Below, one piece after another: positions 52,968 to 63,223 of a DNA stretch of 64,000 nucleotides. Below the pieces are notes generated by a model, which did not search any database, was not told where the DNA came from, and saw only the letters and a program-made list of their open reading frames with translations. The stretch covers positions 6,023,001 through 6,087,000 of the forward strand of contig JASXTE010000012.1 in NCBI GenBank assembly GCA_030280995.1, in the 5' to 3' direction. The position numbers and the translations under genes were made by a program. Position 1 is the stretch's first letter; every line of letters starts with the position of its first letter. Origin of the DNA: Hemileia vastatrix (taxonomy: Eukaryota; Basidiomycota; Pucciniomycetes; Pucciniales; Zaghouaniaceae).

Positions 52968-53389
52968 TACTTCAATAAAGTGATGTGACACAAAATGAGG
53001 ACGAGATGAATGCAGCCACCGAGTTTTTAAAAAATGCGGCTTGTCCCTTGGATCGCTAATCCGATTATCACTTTATCTCCATGGATGATAATTAATAAGA
53101 TGGTTTTATGAGATTTAAATGAGTAGGATGGATCAATCATGTCCAGCCCCTAACAAAGTATGAGACTACTATATAAAATGTCTCTTGTTCAGGTTATAGT
53201 CACTTGGCTTTACAGTTTTTGTCAACCTTTAAGTTGAAATATTTTGTATCCAAATCTTTTTATATTCCTGTTCCCCAAAACCAGAATGAATATGGAGTAC
53301 TGTAGGTCAACCTCAAAACTTCTTCACAATAACCCAGTGGACCAACTCAAACAAAGACTCATTTTATTGGTATTTTAAATGTCATTTTA
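52968..53389. other. Possible intron/exon remnants, uncertain
   Basis: A short coding-like stretch (NNPVDQLKQRLILL near 53325-53370) precedes a GT...TTTTAG pair at 53371-53391, but the reading frames do not join cleanly. Confidence 0.2.
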
Positions 53390-54190
53390 GTGATTGCAAA
53401 AATGCAAGACTTTATATGCTTAATGAAGTGTATCACCGCTCAAAATAGGGCTCAGATGCCTTCTCTTGTTTTCTACCAAGTACTTTCGAGCCCATATGAT
53501 TTTCTACTCCCTGATAATAAAGTCTGTATAATACGGTTTGTTCAGAATCTAAAATATTCCAATAACATGAAAAAAATACTGATAAGGTTGATGGTTGCTT
53601 CAATATTTACATAATCTCACACTTTTAATAATTTTACAGATCTTCGATCATTGAAAATTCACAACGTTATTTAATTTTTGAATCCATGAGGAGTTACATT
53701 CCAGCAACAGACAGCATCCCTACAAGTGATTTAAGTTTCCTTATCGTTTTTTTTTTATTTTTGACAAAGCCAATAAAATAAAATAAATCAATTGCTTAAA
53801 CTGGGCATTCCTTTCTTTTTTTCTAGACCAGGCGCCCCCAATAATTTCAGTCGATTTTAGTGATACAGCAATTCAGGCGTTCTTAGTTTGGTGTCAAGTT
53901 GTTGCCCACAAGGACATCCTGTTTCCCAGAGGTTCAGAGACAGATGAGATGGTGGAAGCTGAATACGCGCATTGGGAAGAAGAATGTGAGTAGCTTTTTT
54001 TTTTACCCATCTCTTATTTTCTGAAATTAAAATTTGCTTTTGATACAAGATCTTGGGTGGTTAATGAGAAGACCGGTCTTGGCTAGACAAGTCATGAATT
54101 TAGCCACAACTTTAGGGAATCAAAAATTGTATTATAAGTGTTTCAACGTGCTTTATCCAATTGGGCAGAATACGAAATCTTTTGATTGTA
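53390..54190 (+). pseudogene. Exon-like segments of an unidentified host gene
   Basis: 53393-53590 has a coding-like frame (PYDFLLPDNKV, NNMKKILIRLM). 53641-53745 follows TTTTACAG and reads IIENSQRYLIFESMRSY. 53828-53988 reads PPIISVDFSDTAIQAFLVW and RGSETDEMVEAEYAHWEEE, then GTGAGT. 54051-54189 follows ACAAG and reads LGWLMRRPVLARQVMNLATT. The composition is protein-like and richer in CG than the repeats. The pieces do not form one clean frame and the Copia element begins 270 bp later, so the gene is probably broken or a fragment. I cannot name the family. Confidence 0.35.
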
Positions 54191-54456
54191 GGCAATATTA
54201 ATAAATATTATGACTAGTACATTTGGAAAGACTCGAACTGCTTATATATTTTACTGTGAGGGTTACTTCAAAACATCTGAACATAGGGTAGAATGATTGC
54301 ATAACTGCTGATTAAAATTGAAACTTAAAACAAGATTTATTTTTATAAAATTAATGAGAAAGAAATGCTATAAGATATTTTTGAGAAATACTACCAAAAA
54401 TGAAACAAGTTGAGAAAATTGGTGCTATATGAAAGATATTTCCAGTTTCAAACAGG

Positions 54457-54964
54457 TAAAACAACTCAATCTTTTAGATGTAGAAATGAAACAGACATTA
54501 ATAAACAATCTGCCCTAAGAATTGGTCTTTGCCGCTGTTACCTTTTAGATGTAGAAATGAAACAGACATTAATAAATGATCTGCCCTAAGAAGTGGTCTT
54601 TGCCGCTGTTACCTATGTACATGAAATAAAAAGAAAATTAATAACAAAAGAGTAATCATTTATAAAAAGCTAGACCTGACCTAAAGATAAAATAATATAA
54701 TTATTGAGTGAGAAGAAAAAGACGGGCAAAAAGGAACAACAAGGCCCAGTATTTAAGTTAGTGTCTTGCTCAATACAGACAGGGATGAGTGAATAGCAAA
54801 CTATAAGAACAACATGACAATCGTGGGAAAATATAAGATAAAAAAATAGAAACATAAAAATGTGATGCCACTTCTACAAGAGTTGAATCAATATCCACCC
54901 TTATAACCACAAAATGATAAAAATAAAGAATAAACAAAAAATGAATTAACTAGTTGTTCTTACA
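54457..54964 (-). repeat. Copia 3' LTR
   Basis: 508 bp, on the minus strand TGTAAGAACAACTAG...GAGTTGTTTTA. It contains an ~80-bp internal duplication (CTTTTAGATGTAGAAATGAA at ~54470 and ~54543). Confidence 0.85.
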
Positions 54965-57900
54965 CCTCTCCTTGCTATCAATCATACCATTCAGGCCAAT
55001 CTTGTCTATAAATTTTCTGAATTTTTCTTTGCTAAGAGCCTTAGTAAAGACATCAGCAATCATATCAGTCGAAGGTGTAAATTGTAAATCAATTTTACCA
55101 GAGATTATTTGCTCTCTAATCCAATGAAATTGGATTTCAACATGTTTAGTTCTAGCATGGAACATTGGATTCTTACACAAGGCAATACAACCCTGATTAT
55201 CTGAGAATAATTTAGAAGAAGATTTGCAATCAAAACCCAGATCATTGAAGAGAGTCTGCATCCAGATTGCTTCTTGTGCAGCATCAACTGTAGTGCTAAG
55301 AGCAACTGTGGGCTGTTTCTTGCACTGCCAGCTAATAGCAATACCGTTAATAATAAAAACGTAACCAGTAGTGGAACATCAAGTGACTTGACATCCTGCC
55401 CAATTGGCATCAGCGAATCCTGTAGGGAGTGAGTAGCTGTAATGACCCTTATTGACAAAAGGATCATCTGAATGAAAAGTAAGTGATAAACTTATAGTAC
55501 CTTGTAAATATTGGAGAACTCTCTTGAATGCCAGCCAATGCTTAATACCAAGAGCATTCAGATATTGTGCAAGCTGTCTATTGATGAAGGAAATATCTGG
55601 TCTGGTTGCCTGAGTAATATAATTTAGTCAACCTACAGCACATCAATAATTAATGTTTAGTTGAGAGAATTGTTTTATTTCATCTTCAGTAGCTGGTGTA
55701 AGTTGAGTGTTCATTGTCATTGGAGTGTTAGATGGCTTGCAGTTAGACATATCATAAGAAGCAAGCAAATCCTTAATCTCCTGGTCTTGACAAAGTGACA
55801 GGGTGCCAGTGTTTCGATTCCTTGTAACTCTCATTCCCAGGATAAATTTAGCGTCTCCAAGATCCTCCATATCAAATTTTGATTGAATGGCCACTTTGAA
55901 CCAGTTAATGTCCTTACCAAAAATAGAAAGATCATCAACATGAACATGAACATAGCAAGGGTGAGTAGCGCTTTCATGTATGAAGAGGCAAGGATCCACA
56001 GCAGAAGGATAGAAATTAAGCGAATAAAAGAAATTCATCAATTCTGTGTACCAGCATCTAGAAGCCTGTTTTAGTCCATAAAGTGAACATTTCAATAACA
56101 AAACAGGATTTTTAAAATCAGGAGGCTTTTTCATGTCTAGAGGAATTTTCATATAAACATCTTCATCAGGTTTTCCATAAAGGAAAGCACCTTTAACATC
56201 CATTTGAACAAAATCCCAATTCTCTTGTGTTGCAAGGCTAATGAGAACAAGTAGAGTAGTGAGTCGTCCAGTGGGGGCAAAAGTCTCAAAGTAATTTATT
56301 CCAGATTTTTGCAAGCAACCTCATGCACAAAGTTGGGCTTTATATTTTTGTATATAGCCATCTGCGTCTCTTTTTATTTTGAAGACCCATATGGAGCCTA
56401 TTTTAGGAACCTCTTTTGGTTTTTCAACAACATCCCAAACATTTTGATTTTCTATCATGCTTAATTCTTTGTTGATTGCATCCAGCCATGAATCACCATC
56501 ATTTTGATTAATCACTTCAAAATATGTGAGAAGATCTGAAAGTTGAACATCAGTTATATCATCATGTATTGCATGTGAACTGATTGAGCTAGTCATCAAT
56601 AAATAGTTTTTGATCTCAGTGACAGAGTTCAGCTTCCTGGATACTCTTCGCTGACTACCTTCAAAAAGGTTAGAAGTATCAATTGAGGAATTAATGTCAT
56701 TAGACACAATGTTGGGAGTTAATTGATAATCCCAAAATCTATTGATGGATTTTGATTATTCAGTAGATTAATCTTCATAATCATTTGGTAAAGCAGGATC
56801 AGTTGGATAATCATCAGAAGAATACAAGAAATTTGGAGATGAATTTTCCAAATGATCAGAGGCAATTGTGATAGCATCTTCAACAAAGATTTCTGAGAAT
56901 TGCAGTTTTGGCGATAAATCTTGAATAGGAAATGAGGACTCATCAAAAACTACATTGCGTGAATACATAATATTTTTATTATCAAGTTGCAACAATTGAT
57001 ATGAGGTGACATCTTCAGCATTTTACTGAGTTTGTGTAAAACTTTTCTCCTCTTTTTGACTTATCAATAAGTGCATAAGCAGCACAACCAAACACTTTAA
57101 GATGATCATATTTTGCATCTTTGTCAAATCTCACTTTAAATGGTGTTTCAAAGTTTAATGAGGTCAAAGGTAATCTATTTTCTAGATACACTGCAGTATT
57201 GACTGCTTCACCCCAGAATTCAATTGGCATCTTTGCATGAAAGAGTAAAGATTTAGTCACTTCAGTGGTTATTATGTTGGCCCATTCTGCAATAGGACTC
57301 TGTTGCGGCGTATATGGAGATGTAACAATCATCTTAAAACCATCTTTAACACTCAAGTCTTTGAAATCTTTATTTATGAACTCGCTTCCACCATCACAAA
57401 CAAAATTAGCAATTTTAAGATTTGATAAATTCTCTATTTGAGTTTTAAATTGCAGAAAAGTTTTGAAAGTATCAGACTTATTAGACAAGAAGAAAATAAA
57501 TTGATATGATGAATAGGAATCTGTGATTTTGAAATAATAATGAGCTCCTCTGTAAGTTTCAGGAGTGATTTTCCCACTCAAATCACAATGTAAGAATTCC
57601 AGAAAATGGGTGCCTCTTGGCACAGTCCCCAAGAAAGGGCTTTGATTATGTTTTGCATTTAAACATGGTTTGCAGAAGTCAAAATCATTAAATAATTTAA
57701 TTCCAATATTGGACTGTATTTTATCAAGGTACTGTGAATTTGAATGTCCTAATCTAAAGTGCCAGAGCATTTTTGAGTTTGATGCGAGAAAGGATTTGAA
57801 AACAGGAACATGGTTCTCACCAAAATTGGCATTCAACACTACAAGTCCTTTGGAATCATTCCACTTGCCATCAAGAATAATTTCATTTGATCTTTCAATT

Positions 57901-58124
57901 GTCAATTAACCGTTGGCCTTCATGTTTTGGTCACAACCATGAGATATAAACGGAGCAATTCCAATGAGGTTTTGGCTTATTTGAGGGACATGCAAGCAAT
58001 CATTTAAATTGATGACTTCCCTGGGTGTGACAAGATTAAACAAACCTTTTCCAGAGATATAAATGACAGTGCCATTACCAAGTTTGATCGGGCGGCAAAA
58101 ACAAGAGTAAGTTTTAAAATTTGA
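54965..58124 (-). pseudogene. pol: Copia pol: integrase, reverse transcriptase, RNase H, broken
   Basis: Integrase (57015-57905): GAG-pre-integrase MLWHFRLGHSN, zinc Cys pair in FCKPCLNAKH, core with HCDLSG, VCDGGSEF and IAEWANI (catalytic Asp, Asp, Glu present). The frame changes near 57000, then SRNVVFDESSFPI. Reverse transcriptase (55643-56600): WVFKIKRDADG, FAPTGR, QMDVKGAFLYG, CSLYGLKQASRCWY, HVHVDDLSIFG (DD catalytic pair). RNase H/C-terminal part (54967-55600): FADANWAGC, LFSDNQGCIALCKNP, IADVFTKAL. Stops within LCA-stop-GCLQ and QVT-stop-CST are TGA where family members usually have Arg, consistent with CGA to TGA change. Confidence 0.85.
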
Positions 58125-59147
58125 TCATTCTTTGATCATGTGAACAGTTGCTCCACTGTCAAAAATGAGCATTTTTGAAGAATTATTTGAGATATTTGCC
58201 TTGAAAAATTTGGCAGGTCCACAGCTGACACTTGCATTCACTTCTTTGCTAACTTTGGAATTATTAGCAGCTACTCGATTTTTACATTTCTCTGGATTTA
58301 ATTGAAAAAAATCCTTTTTTGAGTGTTTCACCTTGGGATTGTGTTTTCCATCACGACAGAATTCCCATTTCAGTTTTTGACTTGATTTTACTTTATTTAA
58401 TAGGGAAGAATGTGAAGAGTTGGAATTCTCTGATTCAATTTTAGAAGAAAGACATTCTAATTGTGAAAGTATATTAGAAACAGAAAGATGTGTTTGAGTT
58501 ACTTCAAAAGCGTGTAAAAATAGAGCTTTATGAGTGGCATAAGAATCAGGTAATTGTCTCAATAAGCGATGGGCTTCATTTTCACTTTCAACTGAGACAC
58601 CAACAGAACCTAATTCATTAATTTGGGTTTGTAAGTCATTTACAAAACCCATGAGATTGCCTTCTTGGCATTTAATGTCATGATATTGAGCAAATATGGA
58701 GGCACGGTTCAACGCGTTGGCAGCAGCATATTGGTTGCTCAACTTCTTCCAGATTTGGCATGGTTTTTCCATGTCATCATCGGTAACAAATGCAGCAATG
58801 TTGGCTGCGTCAAGTTTCGAAATGAGAATATTTGTAGCCTTGTCAGCTCTCTTTTGAAATTCTAACTTGACATTTTGGGCAGCATTTTCAGGCGGCAGTT
58901 GTTCAAGACCAAATACAAGATTTTCAAGATCCTGGTACGTGAGAAGTGCTCTCATTCGTATCCTCCATTCATGAAAATTACCAATGCTTAGGACAGGGAT
59001 ATTTCTGAGAGTATCTCCAGAAGAATCATTAGTTGAATCCATTGTTGGCGGTGATGAGGGTTGAGCAGTATCAAAACTTGTTGATGAGTCATCAGAATTG
59101 TTTGTTGAAGCTGGAGATGGGATTGTAAATAAATTTTTTGATGACAT
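58125..59147 (-). CDS. gag: Copia gag and protease N-terminal frame
   Basis: 340 codons from ATG at 59147 to TGA at 58125-58127. A Ser-rich start is followed by the UBN2/Copia gag domain (LSIGNFHEWRIRMRALLTYQ, residues ~54-72; FAQYHDIKCQEG; LLRQLPDSYATHKALFLHAF). A degenerate zinc knuckle (FCRDGKHNP...LNPEKC) and the protease active site IFDSGATVHM (~330-340) end the frame. The stop right after the protease motif is probably secondary, because family sequence continues in the same frame. The gag part itself is open. Confidence 0.8.
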   Translation of the reverse strand: MSSKNLFTIPSPASTNNSDDSSTSFDTAQPSSPPTMDSTNDSSGDTLRNIPVLSIGNFHEWRIRMRALLTYQDLENLVFGLEQLPPENAAQNVKLEFQKRADKATNILISKLDAANIAAFVTDDDMEKPCQIWKKLSNQYAAANALNRASIFAQYHDIKCQEGNLMGFVNDLQTQINELGSVGVSVESENEAHRLLRQLPDSYATHKALFLHAFEVTQTHLSVSNILSQLECLSSKIESENSNSSHSSLLNKVKSSQKLKWEFCRDGKHNPKVKHSKKDFFQLNPEKCKNRVAANNSKVSKEVNASVSCGPAKFFKANISNNSSKMLIFDSGATVHMIKE

Positions 59148-59158
59148 TCACCAGGACA

Positions 59159-59172
59159 CTGGGCCCATAACC
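59159..59172 (-). promoter_or_regulatory. Copia primer binding site for half initiator tRNA
   Basis: Directly after the 5' LTR the minus strand reads GGTTATGGGCCCAG. Its complement, CTGGGCCCATAACC, is the anticodon stem-loop sequence of initiator tRNA-Met (CAU anticodon). Drosophila copia uses a cleaved initiator tRNA of this kind. Confidence 0.75.
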
Positions 59173-59760
59173 TAAAACAACTCAATCTTTTAGATGTAGA
59201 AATGAAACAGACGTTAATAAACAATCTGCCCTAAAAAGTGGTCTTTGCCGCCATTACCTAAAGATAAAATAATATAATTATTGAGCGAGAAGAAAAAGAC
59301 CTATGTAACAAAGATAACAGCTAAATACAATTCTAACCTTTTAGATGTAGAAATGAAACACACGTTAATAAACAATCTGACCTAAGAAGTGATCTTTGCC
59401 ACTGTTACCTATTTACATGAAATAAAAAGAAAATTAATAAAAAAAGAGTAATCATTTATAAAAAGCTAGACCTGACCTAAAGATAAAATAATATAATTAT
59501 TGAGCGAGAAGAAAAAGACGGGAAAAAAGGAACAACAAGGCCAAGTATTTAAGTTAGTGTCTTGCTTAATACAGACAGGGATGAGTGAATAGCAAACTAT
59601 AAGAACAACATGACAATCATGGGAAAATATAAGATAAATAAATAGAAACATAAAAATGTGATGCCACTTCTACAAGAGTTGAATCAATATCCACCCTTAT
59701 AACCATAAAATGATAAAAATAAAGAATAAACAAGAAATGAATTAACTAGTTGTTCTTACA
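59173..59760 (-). repeat. Copia 5' LTR
   Basis: 588 bp. Same ends as the 3' LTR but with ~80 bp more between the two internal repeat units, so the LTRs have diverged by an indel. Confidence 0.85.
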
Positions 59761-60335
59761 AAAGGTCATCTTGAGGTACAAGTAAGTTGAAAAATGGATG
59801 TAGAGCAAGGAAAGAAATAATTGAGAAAATATTTTCATTCATCACAAGCATATATAACCCATGCTCTGCATGAGGTTTACTGCTAAACTGGAAAAGCTTA
59901 CGGTTTCCTTGCCACTTATTACCTCCCAAAAGGGACCTAAGCTCTTTGAGGTGGGGGATCGGAGATGAGACACCCACAAGATTTACAGATTTTACTGTAA
60001 TGTGGAATAAGAATATGAGTGATGTTTGATGTGAAATGAGAATTACTGGTGAAAAGCTGCTACATGCAGCTAGGTTTCACACAGCTGAAATGCAGACCCA
60101 TGTCACTCAGGGTGATTTATGGCACCTGTGGAAATGTCAAAAAAAAGGGGGTAGGTTTAAAATCATATTATATTACTTTCAAACAATCTTGTAAAAAATT
60201 TAAATAAATTTAAAAATTAATAACACAAAAAACACCTGACACTTTCTAGCAGGTGTCATTTTCTCAATCCATTTGTGATTCAAGAATATATATAATTCAA
60301 GGCCACATGAGCTGGCATACTCAGTCTTCAGTGTA
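59761..60335. other. Flank of Copia element, possible coding remnant
   Basis: The minus-strand frame at 59756-59977 (PIPHLKELRSLLGGNKWQGN) looks protein-like but short and unrecognised. It could belong to the gene interrupted by the Copia element only if that gene changed strand, so no link is claimed. The rest is AT-rich. Confidence 0.25.
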
Positions 60336-61731
60336 CAGTGCCCTACCAAAAGTCTGTGAATGGTCTTTTTTTGATTTAAATCAATCAATATTGCTCAGAA
60401 AAACTTCTAGTTTTGTATTCTGGTTCAAATACATGTTTCTAATAAAGATAATCATATATAAATACAAAAACACTATGATAACATAAAAATTAAATTGAAA
60501 TCTAAAAAACAAATTTTTCAGCTACCATAAACAATTTTTTAGCCAGATGAAATACATATCATTAGATAGCCCAGACATTATAGAATGTCTCCCCAAAAGA
60601 AAATTTCAAAAAAAAAAATTTAAATGTAAAATTTTCATAAGTAAATTAATTTCCCCCCTCTCCTCCACTACTGTAAGTAACATTTTAGAAATTTGAGCAT
60701 TGCACAAACCAACTGTGCTCTCACAGTCATTTCAACAACAACAAAACAATCATAATTTTTTTTTTACCTTATTAACACAGCTAACATATCTTGTTTTTAT
60801 TGTTTTCTTCCTTTCCTTTCTAATATATATATTTTTTTCTTTAGATTTCAAGAGGTTGTGAAAAAAATACTGAGCTTTAATCTGAGATAAAATGGAAAAT
60901 TGTTGGTTTATTCAAGGGAGATGTGCTTAATTGGAGAATCTGAAAAATATTTGATTTAAGGCCTTCAACTGTATCTAACCTTTTCAAACGTTGGAATAAA
61001 TGAGGCACTGTTGAAACAACTCACCAATCTGGACATCCTCATAAGCTTCAGAGTCACAACCTCTTTAAACTTGCAGATATTGTCTCAAGTGAACACATAA
61101 AAAAATCTCAGAAATTACTGATTCACTAGAAACTGCTGATTCATCTAGAACTGTCCAAAGATTAATTCACTCACTTGGTTTCAAAAAATGTGTTGCAGTA
61201 AAGAAACCTTTTCTCACAAAGGCCCATAAAGCCAAACAATTGAAATTTGCTAATGATTATGCTCACTGGATTGTAAAAGATTGGAGAAAGATCATCTGGT
61301 GTAACTCAATTAGAAAACTTAGTTAAAACTATGCCTTTGAGGATTAAAATGGCCATTGATAACCATGGAGGATCAACTTGTTGATAGCTTACAAGAGTGG
61401 AAGAGAAGGGAGGGGACTTATTTTATTTTTAAAAATTTATATTCAAATATTTTTTCTTTGAAATTTCATTTTGGGGAGACATTCTATAATGTCTGGTATA
61501 TCTAATGATATGTATTTCATCTGGCTAAAAAATTATTTATGGTAGCTGAAAAATTTGCTTTTTGGATTTCAATTTAATTTTTATGTTATCATAGTGTTTT
61601 TGTATTTATATGTGTTAATCTTGATTAGAAACATGATTTTGAGCCAGAATACAAAACTAGTAGTTTTTCTGAGAAATATTGAGTGAGTGAAATCAAAAAA
61701 AGACCATTCACAGACTTTTGGTTGGGCACAG
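60336..61731 (+). mobile_element. Tc1/mariner element with long terminal repeats, relic
   Basis: 1396 bp flanked by TA (60334-60335 and 61732-61733). Inverted repeats of ~277 bp (60336-60612 and 61455-61731) start CAGTGCCCTACCAAAAGTCT and, on the right, CTGTGCCCAACCAAAAGTCT. The CAGTGCCC start with TA target is typical of Tc1. A small inner hairpin (GACATTATAGAATGTC) lies at each inner arm end. The interior is only ~840 bp. Confidence 0.85.
60850..61330 (+). pseudogene. Tc1-type transposase fragment
   Basis: Fragments of the paired-type helix-turn-helix region, then RTVQRLIHSLGFKKCVAVKKPFL, HKAKQLKFANDYAHWI and DWRKIIWCNS. The last is the site of the first catalytic Asp (usually W-S-D-E), here lost. 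Frames are interrupted and the region of the other two acidic residues is missing. Confidence 0.65.
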
Positions 61732-61875
61732 TACATACAGCTTTCTCAGAAGAATTACAGCTGAACTAAAACTGAATCAAATCAATGATAGGGATTGACA
61801 CTTGCCATCAGCTTCACACATTTTTTTACTCAAGGATAAATATATCAAATTAAAAAATATAAAAGATTAAAAAAT

Positions 61876-62624
61876 TAAAAAATTTAGAAATTTAAAAATT
61901 TAAAAATTTAAAAATTTAAAAACTTAAAAATTTAAAAATTTAAAAATTTAAAAATTTAAAAATTTAAAAATTTAAAAATTTAAAAATTTAAAAATTTAAA
62001 AATTTAAAAATTTAAAAATTTAAAAATTTAAAAATTTAAAAATTTAAAAATTTAAAAATTTAAAAATTTAAAAATTTAAAAATTTAAAAATTTAAAAATT
62101 TAAAAATTTAAAAATTTAAAAATTTAAAAATTTAAAAATTTAAAAATTTAAAAATTTAAAAATTTAAAAATTTAAAAATTTAAAAATTTAAAAATTTAAA
62201 AATTTAAAAATTTAAAAATTTAAAAATTTAAAAATTTAAAAATTTAAAAATTTAAAAATTTAAAAATTTAAAAATTTAAAAATTTAAAAATTTAAAAATT
62301 TAAAAATTTAAAAATTTAAAAATTTAAAAATTTAAAAATTTAAAAATTTAAAAATTTAAAAATTTAAAAATTTAAAAATTTAAAAATTTAAAAATTTAAA
62401 AATTTAAAAATTTAAAAATTTAAAAATTTAAAAATTTAAAAATTTAAAAATTTAAAAATTTAAAAATTTAAAAATTTAAAAATTTAAAAATTTAAAAATT
62501 TAAAAATTTAAAAATTTAAAAATTTAAAAATTTAAAAATTTAAAAATTTAAAAATTTAAAAATTTAAAAATTTAAAAATTTAAAAACTTAAAAATTTAAA
62601 AATTTAAAAATTTAAAAATTTAAA
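61876..62624. repeat. (AAAAATTT)n satellite-like array
   Basis: About 93 copies of an 8-bp unit, nearly perfect, with single T to C variants near both ends (~61922 and ~62587). The unit is close to self-complementary (AAATTT), so every unit can pair with its neighbours. Sequence before it degrades gradually (AAAGATTAAAAAATT). Confidence 0.95.
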
Positions 62625-63223
62625 TGTTACAAATCCTTCTTGAGAAATAATATCATTCACAAACAGGTAGATTAAGTTAAACTTATGCTATTGTGGATAT
62701 ACTGTTGTATCATGAACTGATCTTACCTTTAAAGATGTGTAAATAATGTAAAAAGATTTTGTTTTTAAATTTTTGCTTTTTTTATGAATATACTTGAATT
62801 TTTTAATTATTATGAAACATGTCTGGGTGAGTTCAAAGACCAAGATGTAAATATCTTGAATAGTCAGATTTATAGAAGATTTTATCATTCCACTTTGAAT
62901 AGAGTTTCATAAATCTAATTAAATATTGAAATAAAATTTAATATAATCGTCTCAGTAATTAAATATCACTTATTTTAAATGGTTTACAGCTTATAGTTGG
63001 TAGAAAAAAAGAACTAATGATATAAAGCAATATTTAAAAGACTTAGAGAGTAATGATGAACATTATTTGTAACTTATTGGTTATATGTTCAAAATGTGAA
63101 GTAAATAAAGTAGAATAATAGTCCAAAAATCTCCTCCTTATGTCTCCATATGTCCCTGTTGTCCACCCCTTCTTTCCCAAACCCACTACACTTCTATCCC
63201 CAGCCATTACATCTCTTTTAGGG
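62625..63223. other. Intergenic, nothing recognised
   Basis: AT-rich. A pyrimidine-rich strip (CCACCCCTTCTTTCCC) at ~63160-63210 precedes the LTR-like start. No gene. Confidence 0.4.

Larger units (their letters stand above)
54457..59760 (-). mobile_element. Copia (Ty1) retrotransposon, degraded
   Basis: 5304 bp on the minus strand: 5' LTR 59173-59760, primer site 59159-59172, gag/protease, integrase, RT, RNase H, 3' LTR 54457-54964. Flanks ACAGG (54452-54456) and AAAGG (59761-59765) are a target duplication with one difference. pol has several stops and at least one frame change near 57000. Confidence 0.9.
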
